Shown here: piece after piece, positions 1 to 6,121 of the stretch
Numbering within the stretch: the first letter of the stretch is position 1
Layout of the letters: every line of letters starts with the position of its first letter
NCBI GenBank assembly: GCA_013001935.1
Contig: JABDKZ010000388.1
Coordinates: forward strand, 1-7,651
Direction: 5' to 3'
DNA length: 7,651 nt
Source of the DNA: Maribacter sp.
GTDB taxonomy: Bacteria; Bacteroidota; Bacteroidia; Flavobacteriales; Flavobacteriaceae
Notes under the pieces: generated by a model
Databases searched by the model: none
Told to the model about the DNA's origin: nothing
The model's input: the letters and a program-made list of their open reading frames with translations, nothing else
Program-made: the position numbers and the translations under genes

Positions 1-1094
1 TAGATTCACCCGGTAGAATTAATATTATAGGAGAGCATACCGATTACAATATGGGTTATGTACTTCCTACAGCTATTGAAAAAAAGATAATCTTCAATTT
101 CCAAAAAAATGGTTCGGATAAAATCTGCCATGTTTATAGCAAAGGTTATGATAAGGGTTTTGAGCTGTCTTTGGATAAAATCAAAAAAAGTAAGGTAGCT
201 TGGGAAAACTATATTTTAGGTGTTTTAAATGAGATATCGAAGCGCACCGATAAGTTGCGGGGTTTCGATTGTACTTTGGAAAGTCATGTGCCCATTGGCT
301 CTGGTGTTAGCTCTTCTGCTGCATTGGAATGCGGGTTGGCTTTTGGTTTAAATGTAATGTTCGATTTAGGTCTGACCAAAATGGATATTGTTGAGCTCTC
401 ACAGGCCGCCGAGCATACCTATGCCGGAACGAAATGTGGAATAATGGACCAATTTGCCTCGGTTATGAGTAAGGAAGGTCATGTGATTCTTTTGGATTGC
501 GAATCGCTTGATTATTCATATATCCCCATTCAGATAAAACCTTATAAGATTGTACTTTTAAATACGAATGTTTCACACAATCTAGCCTCTGGGGAATACA
601 ATGTTAGAAGGGCCCAATGTGAAGCGGGTGTAGCTGTCCTTCAACGCAAATATGCTCAGGTGAAATCGTTACGACATGCAACGATGGATATGTTAAACAA
701 TGTAAAAAGTGAACTTGATGAAATCGTCTACAACCGTTGCGCATATATAATTCAAGAGAAAAAAAGGGTTTTGGAAGCTGTTGAGGCGCTAAAGGCCAAT
801 AACCTTGGAAGAGTTGGAGAACTATTATATGAAACCCATGATGGGCTCAGCAAAATGTATGAGGTTAGTTGTCCAGAGTTAGATTTTCTCGTGGAATTTT
901 CGAAAAGGTATGATTCGGTCTTGGGAGCTAGAATGATGGGTGGTGGTTTTGGAGGATGCACCATAAACTTTGTGCATGAAGATGCCATTGAGAACTACGT
1001 AGAAGCTGCTTCTAAAGCCTATGAAAAAGAATATAAACTAAAACTGACGTGGTTTGAAGCCAGTCCCAGCGCAGGCACATCAATCGTAAAATAA
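1..1094 (+). CDS. galK: Galactokinase (5' end outside the window)
   Basis: This enzyme phosphorylates alpha-D-galactose at C1 with ATP, the first committed step of the cytoplasmic Leloir pathway. The reading frame is open from base 3, so 363 residues are visible and roughly 20 N-terminal residues of a usual 380-390-residue enzyme are missing. The galactokinase signature GRINIIGEHTDYN is at bases 12-50; its Arg and the EHTDY residues are the family's transition-state and sugar-binding positions. The GHMP-kinase ATP loop PIGSGVSSSAAL follows at about 294-329, then KCGIMDQFAS with the catalytic Asp at about 433-462, and the third GHMP motif GARMMGGGFGGC near 927-962. The first ATG inside the window (base 51) is internal to the signature and is not the start. 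The gene ends in TAA. No partner gal gene is visible, and no convincing terminator follows. Confidence 0.96.
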   Translation, partial: DSPGRINIIGEHTDYNMGYVLPTAIEKKIIFNFQKNGSDKICHVYSKGYDKGFELSLDKIKKSKVAWENYILGVLNEISKRTDKLRGFDCTLESHVPIGSGVSSSAALECGLAFGLNVMFDLGLTKMDIVELSQAAEHTYAGTKCGIMDQFASVMSKEGHVILLDCESLDYSYIPIQIKPYKIVLLNTNVSHNLASGEYNVRRAQCEAGVAVLQRKYAQVKSLRHATMDMLNNVKSELDEIVYNRCAYIIQEKKRVLEAVEALKANNLGRVGELLYETHDGLSKMYEVSCPELDFLVEFSKRYDSVLGARMMGGGFGGCTINFVHEDAIENYVEAASKAYEKEYKLKLTWFEASPSAGTSIVK

Positions 1095-1373
1095 TTGGTG
1101 TTTCAGTTTCAAATTGAACCCTTGGTGATAAAGCACTGAAAATAAGGTAGCCAATACGATCAAAACCATATCTGTCACTTTTTGGAATAGTAAATGCCAC
1201 CTAATATATTGATTACCATTCCTTAGGAAAAGGTTAAGTATATCCCAAGACTATAATTTCAAAGTTCAACCAATTAAAAACACTCAGCTCTCATTTCCAA
1301 ATGACCTAGCATTTATATGGAATGTTTATTCCGTTACTGATTCATAAGTAAATTTGATTTTTATTTTCACATA
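1095..1373. other. Non-coding stretch after galK
   Basis: I see no credible gene here. The short reverse-strand ORF overlapping its left part has no recognisable protein features and runs into galK antisense. A small hairpin, GGAAT-GTTT-ATTCC, lies at 1319-1332, but no T-run follows it, so it is not an obvious intrinsic terminator. A TAAATTTG sequence at 1349-1356 matches the Bacteroidota -7 consensus and could be an alternative, constitutive promoter for the hibernation-factor gene at 1441. That would leave a leader of about 80 nt containing the palindrome at 1374. Confidence 0.5.
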
Positions 1374-1417
1374 ATGACAATTGTCATGGTCTGGAGTGGT
1401 TAAAATATTTAGTTTTA
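1374..1417 (+). promoter_or_regulatory. FNR/CRP-type site plus -7 box for the hibernation factor-Usp operon
   Basis: ATGACAATTGTCAT at 1374-1387 is a perfect 14-bp palindrome of the form TGAYNNNNRTCA, the half-site layout of the FNR/CRP family. TAGTTTTA, resembling the Bacteroidota -7 box TAnnTTTG, begins at 1410, which is 29.5 bp from the palindrome centre (1380.5). With initiation about 5 nt past the box, the centre lies near -41.5, the class II activator position, and the leader to the ATG at 1441 is about 19 nt. The same spacing occurs at three other sites in the window. Activation rather than repression is an inference. Confidence 0.7.
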
Positions 1418-1440
1418 TATAAATCTTAAAATAACATAAT

Positions 1441-1740
1441 ATGACAATTGATATTCAATATGTTCAAATGCCTACCAGCGAAGCCATGAATACATTAATG
1501 ACCGCTAAACTAAATAAACTTGCCAACAAATATGAATGGTTAATCCGGGCCAGAGTTCATTTTAAACAGGAAAATGACCCTACCGGAAAAGGAAAGATCT
1601 GTGAAATTGAACTTAGTGCTCCTGGACCCAGATTATTTGCCCATTCTAATGAAGATGATTTTGAGAAGGCAGCTGCCAAGACTATAAAGGATTTGGAAAA
1701 GCAATTGAATAAAAGAAAGGCTATTATGAATAAACATTGA
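1441..1740 (+). CDS. hpf: Short ribosome hibernation promoting factor / RaiA-type protein
   Basis: This 99-residue protein is a sigma-54-modulation/S30Ae-family factor. The family binds the decoding region of the 30S subunit and idles ribosomes, by 70S inactivation or 100S dimer formation, when growth stops. The family fold is visible: an opening strand MTIDIQYVQMPTSEAM, a first helix carrying TAKLNKLANKYEW, strands through RARVHFKQE and KICEIELSAPGPRLFAHS, and a final helix EDDFEKAAAKTIKDLEKQL. The C-terminal dimerisation domain of long HPF is absent, so this is the short form. It starts at an ATG with no Shine-Dalgarno sequence, which is usual in Bacteroidota. It is the first gene of a unit with the Usp gene 38 bp downstream and lies just behind an FNR/CRP-type site. 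HPF and RaiA/YfiA subtypes cannot be separated from sequence alone. Confidence 0.88.
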   Translation: MTIDIQYVQMPTSEAMNTLMTAKLNKLANKYEWLIRARVHFKQENDPTGKGKICEIELSAPGPRLFAHSNEDDFEKAAAKTIKDLEKQLNKRKAIMNKH

Positions 1741-1778
1741 CAACTAAACATAGTTTTAACCCAAATAAATCAATACCC

Positions 1779-2615
1779 ATGAACAAGATACTCATACCTG
1801 TAGATTTTTCTGAGTTCTCAGAAAATGCATTGGAAGTTGCGGCTGCTTTGGCCAAAAGATTTGATGCCCGTTTAATTGTGCTTCACATGTTAGGACTTTC
1901 TGAAGCTGTTTTAACAAAGGACGAATCCCAAGAATTCATGGAGGCCCAATATTATATGAAATTGGCGAAAAAGAGGTTTGATTCTTTTTTGGATAAAGAA
2001 TTTTTAAAAGGAGTTAGGGTTTTTGAAACCGTTCAGAATTATAAGGATTTTAATGAGATCAATGAAATTGTAAAAGAGCAGGAAATTGATCTGGTCGTCA
2101 TGGGCTCCCATGGAGCTAGTGGTTTAAGTGGTTTATTTGTAGGTTCAAATACCGAAAAGGTCATTCGTACCTGTGAAGCCCCTGTCCTCGTTATTAAAAA
2201 AAGAAGGGAAAATTTCGAAATAAAAGAAGCCATTTTTGCCAGCGATTTTGAAGTAGAAAATATTTCTGCCTATAATAAGGCCCTTAAATTTTTCAAAATG
2301 CTAGAGGCCAATGTACAATTAGTCTATGTAAATCGTCCCAATCAATACTTTAGGAGTAACCAGGAAATCAATGATCAAATTGAATTGTTTATGAGTGTTG
2401 CACACCATGGCGATATGGTCGGAGAAGATAAGGTTTCAATATTGAATGATTATAACCTTGAGGAAGGAATATATAATTATGCTAAAACTGTAAACGCGGA
2501 TATTATTGCGCTGCCTACCCATGGAAGAAAGGGCTTAGCGCATTTTTTTAAAGGAAGTATAAGTGAGGATATTGCAAACCACGCAGATTTACCAGTAATC
2601 ACTCAAAAAATTTGA
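1779..2615 (+). CDS. Tandem-domain universal stress protein (UspA family)
   Basis: This 278-residue cytoplasmic protein has two Usp domains. Domain 1 spans about residues 1-142. It opens with MNKILIPVDFSEFSENAL and carries a complete ATP-binding motif G-2x-G-9x-G-S (G109, G112, G122, S123). Domain 2 spans about 148-278 and has the equivalent PTHG-9x-GS (P246, G249, G259, S260), with Pro in place of the first Gly. Usp proteins bind ATP and support survival under starvation, oxygen limitation or other growth arrest; the molecular target here is unknown. I chose the ATG at 1779 because the canonical first Usp strand begins there. The frame extends upstream to a TTG at 1737, but those 14 residues lack Usp features and overlap the hpf stop. 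It is probably cotranscribed with hpf. It ends two bases from the convergent TerB-like gene. Confidence 0.92.
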   Translation: MNKILIPVDFSEFSENALEVAAALAKRFDARLIVLHMLGLSEAVLTKDESQEFMEAQYYMKLAKKRFDSFLDKEFLKGVRVFETVQNYKDFNEINEIVKEQEIDLVVMGSHGASGLSGLFVGSNTEKVIRTCEAPVLVIKKRRENFEIKEAIFASDFEVENISAYNKALKFFKMLEANVQLVYVNRPNQYFRSNQEINDQIELFMSVAHHGDMVGEDKVSILNDYNLEEGIYNYAKTVNADIIALPTHGRKGLAHFFKGSISEDIANHADLPVITQKI

Positions 2616-2625
2616 GATTATTTTT
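2602..2625 (+). terminator. Weak candidate intrinsic terminator
   Basis: CTCAAA-AAA-TTTGAG at 2602-2616 can form a 6-bp stem with a 3-nt loop, followed by ATTATTTTT. It overlaps the usp stop codon and lies in the 2-bp gap between two convergent genes. The stem has only two G-C pairs, so it is marginal. On the reverse strand no T-run follows the hairpin. Confidence 0.3.
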
Positions 2626-3013
2626 CAAGAAGTATTTTAAGTTTTGCCAATAGTATTAATTCTGACTTGTTTTTATGTGCAAATGATAAAGCGATTGCCT
2701 GAGCGGTGTTCCAAATGCGTTTTTTTATGTCCGTACTGAATAGATTTTTATGCTCATTATAGAATTCACTGAATTCGTTAAAGCAAGAATCGCTTTCCGC
2801 AGTTATGGCCTGTAACTGGGTAAATACATTTATTATTTCATGATGACCTTTGACAGCAAGTTCATTTTGTTTGACATCAGGGTCGCCCCATCTATTTCGA
2901 ATTTCAGTTTTGAATACGGTTATTTCTTCAACTTCGATCTTCTTGTCTGCCATGGCCACTGCATAAAAGAGCTTCCCAAGATTATGATGAAGTTTTTCTT
3001 TGATATTTTCCAC
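2618..3013 (-). CDS. TerB-like helical protein
   Basis: This 131-residue soluble, mostly helical protein shows the pattern of the TerB-like family: LGKLFYAVAMADKKIEVEE near residues 12-30 (a hydrophobic helix, then an acidic A-D-x-x-I-x-x-x-E turn) and a related helix near the C-terminus (IALSFAHKNKSELILLAKL). TerB-like domains are linked to tellurite resistance and more widely to metal-sensing or envelope stress complexes, but the biochemical role is unclear. The start is GTG at 3013. No ATG exists between the upstream in-frame stop and the conserved N-terminus, and the next Met (residue 21) is inside the motif. It sits 30 bp behind the HMA-like gene, so it is probably its operon partner. 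Its stop is two bases from that of the convergent usp gene. The family call is from pattern only. Confidence 0.62.
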   Translation of the reverse strand: MENIKEKLHHNLGKLFYAVAMADKKIEVEEITVFKTEIRNRWGDPDVKQNELAVKGHHEIINVFTQLQAITAESDSCFNEFSEFYNEHKNLFSTDIKKRIWNTAQAIALSFAHKNKSELILLAKLKILLEK

Positions 3014-3043
3014 AATTGAGACGGTTTTGGTATTATTTTGATT

Positions 3044-3283
3044 TTAGATCACTAATTCGTTATGCGGATCTTTTTTAATAAGCTGATTTAAAGGATATCC
3101 AATGCGCCAAAGTTCCCTTTTTACCTTTTCAATGGCACCAATGCTATCATATTTAAACGATAAGGTCTTTTTATCGAGGTTGATCTCCATTATCCTTATA
3201 TCCATAATCTTGCTCAGGTTTCGAACAATAATATGTTTGCAATTATTTGAATCCAGATTTTCTATTAAGGCAATCGCTTTCAT
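3044..3283 (-). CDS. Small HMA-fold protein with degenerate metal-binding motif
   Basis: From the ATG at 3283 this is a 79-residue protein that follows the heavy-metal-associated (HMA) fold throughout: strand KAIALIENL, helix around NCKHIIVRNLSKI, strand IMEINLDKKTLSFKYD, helix SIGAIEKVKRELWRI, and the terminal GYP typical of copper chaperones. The canonical MxCxxC is changed to L10-x-S12-x-x-C15, so only one thiol remains. Classical two-cysteine Cu(I) transfer is therefore unlikely; it may bind metal differently or act as a protein-interaction or sensor module. The frame is open to another ATG at 3370. I prefer 3283 because the HMA fold begins there and an FNR/CRP-type site with a -7-like box lies directly upstream. 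The extra 29 residues would be read across that promoter. It is first in a unit with the TerB-like gene. Confidence 0.62.
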   Translation of the reverse strand: MKAIALIENLDSNNCKHIIVRNLSKIMDIRIMEINLDKKTLSFKYDSIGAIEKVKRELWRIGYPLNQLIKKDPHNELVI

Positions 3284-3301
3284 GACACTTTTTTGGGAAT
3301 G

Positions 3302-3345
3302 ATAAGTTAGGCCCAAAAAATGGAATCTTAAATGATAAGCATCAG
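3302..3345 (-). promoter_or_regulatory. FNR/CRP-type site plus -7 box for the HMA-like/TerB-like operon
   Basis: On the reverse strand CTGATGCTTATCAT (3345-3332) contains TGATNNNNATCA in the mirrored layout, with centre 3338.5. TAACTTAT begins at 3309 on the reverse strand, exactly 29.5 bp from the centre, and 18 nt separate the box from the ATG at 3283. The half-sites match the E. coli FNR core TGAT/ATCA, while the outermost left base deviates from the other three copies. The site lies inside the longer ORF version that would start at 3370, which argues against that start. Confidence 0.62.
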
Positions 3346-3348
3346 GCC

Positions 3349-3624
3349 ATGATGAAAACGTATCATTCATTTATGATTGTAATGAAGTATAACAAGTGCG
3401 ATAAGGGTTTTGATATTAGAAAGGCACTCACAGAGACCGGATTTATTGCTAATACAAGTGAAATGCTGATTTGTAAAGGTTACCGTTCATGTAATGTACC
3501 CATTTCAACATTTTTAAAGGAAAAGTGTAAACATAAGTCTGCTGTGCAAATTATAATAAGGTCCTTTTTTAAACGAAAATCGATAGCGTTGAAACCAAGA
3601 ATAAATACCTTATTGAAAGCCTAA
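3349..3624 (+). CDS. Doubtful small hypothetical protein
   Basis: This is an open frame of up to 91 residues that I do not recognise. It is basic, lysine-rich and has four cysteines (KCDKG, ICKGYRSC, EKCKH). There are no membrane segments and no signal peptide. Possible starts are the ATGs at 3349, 3352, 3373 and 3385; none has a Shine-Dalgarno sequence. In favour: it fills an otherwise empty gap, and its TAA stop overlaps the TAG stop of the opposing gene at 3621. Against: G at codon position 1 is scarce compared with the neighbouring real genes, and the FNR-type site upstream is oriented for the opposite gene, with no TARYTT box at the matching distance on this side. If it is not a gene, about 335 bp between 3284 and 3620 are non-coding. 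Confidence 0.33.
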   Translation: MMKTYHSFMIVMKYNKCDKGFDIRKALTETGFIANTSEMLICKGYRSCNVPISTFLKEKCKHKSAVQIIIRSFFKRKSIALKPRINTLLKA

Positions 3625-4094
3625 TCCTTAAGTAAATGCTCCAGACTTTCGCTATCTACAATATGTTCCGTAACTGAAAACACCTGTTTTCTGTTTTTCC
3701 TCACGGTTTTGTAGAATTTAGCGATATCATCTTCAAGTACTTCATGTTCATCACGAAAAATCCTGGAATCATGCTTAAAAGGATCATCAATGGTCTGTGC
3801 GATATGGGTAAGATGTTCATTGACCCTCTTTTTTAATTCCTTGGCATTTTGCTTATCGTTTAAAATACTTTGTCCAATGGCCTTCACGGTTTCCAGGTTC
3901 TCTTTTTTCGTAATCCAGATAAAGTATTTATTTAATAGCTTATGTAGAAAATTCAAGTCTTGTTGGTAGAATGATAAATCGGATTTCCAATGTTTGGTTA
4001 AAACGTATAATTCTTCCCAATCCGTGTTTTGTATATAATTGCCCTTGGGTCTGGTTCTATAGTTTTTCATGTCCTTGCTTTTTGAAATACACAT
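3621..4094 (-). CDS. Uncharacterised helical protein, 157 residues
   Basis: I do not recognise a named family. The protein is soluble, rich in charged and aromatic residues, and appears almost wholly helical: a helix around WEELYVLTKHWKSDLSFYQQ (residues 26-45), one through the LNKYF region, a long helix around ILNDKQNAKELKKRVNEHL, and a final helix before EHIVDSESLEHLLKD. It reads like a four-helix or coiled-coil bundle. The His and acidic residues do not fit the spacing of hemerythrin or ferritin. The ATG at 4094 is used here; an ATG at 4070 (residue 9) preceded by AAGGA is also possible. The gene is monocistronic, with an FNR/CRP-type site and -7-like box just upstream, so it probably belongs to the same stress regulon as hpf and usp. 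Its TAG stop overlaps the stop of the small opposing ORF. Confidence 0.75.
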   Translation of the reverse strand: MCISKSKDMKNYRTRPKGNYIQNTDWEELYVLTKHWKSDLSFYQQDLNFLHKLLNKYFIWITKKENLETVKAIGQSILNDKQNAKELKKRVNEHLTHIAQTIDDPFKHDSRIFRDEHEVLEDDIAKFYKTVRKNRKQVFSVTEHIVDSESLEHLLKD

Positions 4095-4107
4095 TTTTGA
4101 TGTTGAT

Positions 4108-4151
4108 TAAAGTTACCTCCATCCTATAAAAACTTATATGATAATTGTCAT
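4108..4151 (-). promoter_or_regulatory. FNR/CRP-type site plus -7 box for the 157-residue protein
   Basis: The reverse strand reads ATGACAATTATCAT at 4151-4138 (centre 4144.5), differing by one base from the perfect palindrome upstream of hpf. TAACTTTA starts at 4115, again 29.5 bp from the centre, which predicts initiation near 4103 and a very short leader to the ATG at 4094 (or about 33 nt to the ATG at 4070). A second TA-rich sequence, TAAGTTTT at 4136-4129, abuts the site but is too close to it for class II activation. Confidence 0.68.
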
Positions 4152-4172
4152 AGATCTTATTTAATTGTTAAA

Positions 4173-4850
4173 CTATTGATTTATTATTTGCCCATCTTCC
4201 ATTTGAATTATACGGTCGGTTCGCTTGGCAAAATCGATATCATGAGTTACTACCAAAAGGGAAAGTCCTTGGTCTTCTTTGAGTTGTTTAAAGATTTGAA
4301 ATACATTTTCGGCATTATAACTATCCAAATTACCGGTAGGTTCATCGCCCATGAGCACTGAAGGGTTGTTTATTAATGCCCTGGCAATAGCAACTCGTTG
4401 TTTTTCGCCTCCTGAAATTCTCGATGCCCGTTTTTTGGCAAGTTGATCAATTTTCAACATTTTTAGCTTCTCCATAGCATCGTATTCAATCTCTGAATGC
4501 GATTTTACACCTAATTTCTTTGCTGGTAGCATTACATTTTCCAAGACGCTGAATTCTGATAATAAGTAGTGAAACTGGAAGACAAAACCAATATGCTTGT
4601 TTCTAATTCTTGACAATAGTGTATTGGGTTTACCTGTTACTAACTCTTCATTCAAAAACAGTTGACCTTCATAATCGGTATCCATTGTGGAAAGAATGTA
4701 TAGCAAGGTCGATTTTCCCGATCCGGATTTTCCCATTATCGAGGCAAATTCACCTGTTTTAACTTTAAAATTTAGATTCTTAAGTACATGAAAAAGAACA
4801 GGTTTTTTAAAATATTTATTTATATTTTTTGCTTCTAATACTATTGACAT
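4173..4850 (-). CDS. ABC transporter ATPase, LolD/MacB type
   Basis: This 225-residue cytoplasmic ATPase energises the FtsX-type permease encoded just upstream. All core motifs are intact: Walker A GKSGSGKST (residues 40-48), Q-loop Gln92 in FQFHYLLSEFSVLENV, signature SGGEKQR (146-152), Walker B LMGDEP with catalytic Glu170, D-loop around GNLD, and switch His203 in VVTHD. The sequence style (FQFHYLL, DEPTGNLD) is that of the LolD/MacB/FtsE group, whose members drive mechanotransmission to periplasmic partners rather than moving substrate through the membrane. It is the last gene of the operon, 8 bp after the permease stop, with its ATG at 4850. Substrate could be a lipoprotein, a peptide, a macrolide-like compound or a siderophore; sequence alone does not decide. 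Confidence 0.93.
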   Translation of the reverse strand: MSIVLEAKNINKYFKKPVLFHVLKNLNFKVKTGEFASIMGKSGSGKSTLLYILSTMDTDYEGQLFLNEELVTGKPNTLLSRIRNKHIGFVFQFHYLLSEFSVLENVMLPAKKLGVKSHSEIEYDAMEKLKMLKIDQLAKKRASRISGGEKQRVAIARALINNPSVLMGDEPTGNLDSYNAENVFQIFKQLKEDQGLSLLVVTHDIDFAKRTDRIIQMEDGQIINQ

Positions 4851-4858
4851 GATATTCT

Positions 4859-6121
4859 TTATGTTCCACGTATTATTTGAACCGGGTCAATTCTTTTCGC
4901 TTTACTTGAAGGAAGATATCCAGCAATAAATGTAGATATTAAGGCAAATGAGATTCCTATAATGTAATACATGATATTATAGTTGATAGGGTATGTGGTG
5001 ATAGTAGGAAGGGCCTCGGTTTCAAAGGCAACGTTGTCTATAAGCCTTGTAAGTCCGTAACCCACAACTAACCCTAGAATGCCACCTATTGCACCAATGA
5101 TCATAGCCTGACTCATAAAAATCAACTGCACATCCGTGCCGGAAAATCCGGTTGCCTTTAAAATGGCAATATCTTTCATTTTTTCATAAATGAGCATATT
5201 TAGAATATTGTAGATGCCAAACCCGGCAACGATGAGAAGGGTAATAGAAACGGCATATGTGATCAAATTTCTAATATTACTTCCTGTTTCAAATTGTGCA
5301 TTGGCCTCATTGATGTCTATGGCTTTAACTTTAAACTGTCGTTCAAGTCTACGGGACATTGTGGCCGCTTCGGTTATGTCATTAAGTTTAACATTGATGT
5401 CCGTGACGTAGTTTTCTGCCTCTCCCAAGATCTGTTGCACGGTCTTTAAGTTCGTGAAGCTTTGAATATTATCAATATCGGCTATGCCGCTTTGATAAAT
5501 GCCCACTATTTTCAATGGAAAAATATCGCCTTTGATCGTGCTAACTTGGATCCGGTCCCCAGTAGATAGCGACATTTTGTTTGCTAATCCTGAACCTAGT
5601 AAAATACCACTATTGTTATTTTTTAAAGCTTCAGGAGTGCCTTGAATAATATAGTCCTGGATATTCGATAATCTTACTTCTTCCATAATATCGACTCCGA
5701 CAAGATTTCCCCCTAATTCAATTGAACCTGATAAATAAAAGATTTGTGCCCTTAATTGTGGCGTGGCCCCTTTTACATTACCAGTCTCCTTCAGGTAGTT
5801 TAAAATGGGTAGGGCATTATGTATTTTTTTTTGACTTTGTTTGGGCTTTATAGAATGCACAACATTAAGGGCATTTTCAAATTCCTCATGCAAGGCTATC
5901 GGCTGTTGTTCGGAAGGTTCAATTTCATTATAAAGATGAATATGTGGTGTTTGGTTTATGACAAGATCATCGAGCATACCGTTTAATCCCGTCATAAAAC
6001 TCACCAAAGTAATATAAGCACCTATTCCAAAGGTAACGCCTAATGAAGCCGTTGTTGTTGATTTCATCTTGGTGATAAGATGTGTTTTGGCGATACCCAA
6101 TATTACTTTCCAATTCGTCAT
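4859..6121 (-). CDS. FtsX/MacB/LolC-type ABC permease
   Basis: This 420-residue inner-membrane protein has type VII ABC exporter architecture. TM1 lies near residues 24-46 (ASLGVTFGIGAYITLVSFM), followed by a large periplasmic domain of about 235 residues. Three C-terminal TM helices follow, at about 288-312, 333-357 and 383-407, and the protein ends SSKAKRIDPVQIIRGT, the usual FtsX-family tail. The cytoplasmic coupling stretch LIYEKMKDIAILKATGFS before TM3 is a family hallmark. Unlike canonical MacB, the ATPase is a separate gene (4173-4850). The start ATG overlaps the adaptor stop as ATGA (6121-6118), which implies translational coupling. It presumably acts with the lipoprotein adaptor upstream; the outer-membrane channel is not in the window. 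Lol-like lipoprotein release is an alternative, but the linked adaptor favours MacAB-like export. Confidence 0.92.
   Translation of the reverse strand: MTNWKVILGIAKTHLITKMKSTTTASLGVTFGIGAYITLVSFMTGLNGMLDDLVINQTPHIHLYNEIEPSEQQPIALHEEFENALNVVHSIKPKQSQKKIHNALPILNYLKETGNVKGATPQLRAQIFYLSGSIELGGNLVGVDIMEEVRLSNIQDYIIQGTPEALKNNNSGILLGSGLANKMSLSTGDRIQVSTIKGDIFPLKIVGIYQSGIADIDNIQSFTNLKTVQQILGEAENYVTDINVKLNDITEAATMSRRLERQFKVKAIDINEANAQFETGSNIRNLITYAVSITLLIVAGFGIYNILNMLIYEKMKDIAILKATGFSGTDVQLIFMSQAMIIGAIGGILGLVVGYGLTRLIDNVAFETEALPTITTYPINYNIMYYIIGISFALISTFIAGYLPSSKAKRIDPVQIIRGT

Noticed and set aside
1107..1122. TTCAA-A-TTGAA symmetry after galK as a terminator
   Set aside because: The single-base centre cannot form a hairpin loop and no T-run follows.
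752..1200. Reverse-strand ORFs overlapping and following galK
   Set aside because: They are antisense to strongly conserved galK sequence or have no protein-like features.
1737..1778. TTG start for the Usp protein 14 codons upstream
   Set aside because: The Usp fold begins at the ATG at 1779, and the TTG overlaps the last codons of hpf without any ribosome-binding signal.
3349..3366. ATGAT-8 bp-ATCAT inverted repeat
   Set aside because: The half-sites resemble the regulon motif, but the spacer is 8 bp instead of 4, and no TARYTT box lies at the matching distance.
3284..3370. N-terminal extension of the HMA-like protein to the ATG at 3370
   Set aside because: It lies outside the HMA fold, overlaps the divergent ORF, and would place the palindrome and -7-like box inside the coding region.
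3621..4094. Hemerythrin-like or ferritin-like di-iron protein
   Set aside because: Several His and acidic residues occur in helices, but not in HxxxH/HxxxE or ExxH spacing.
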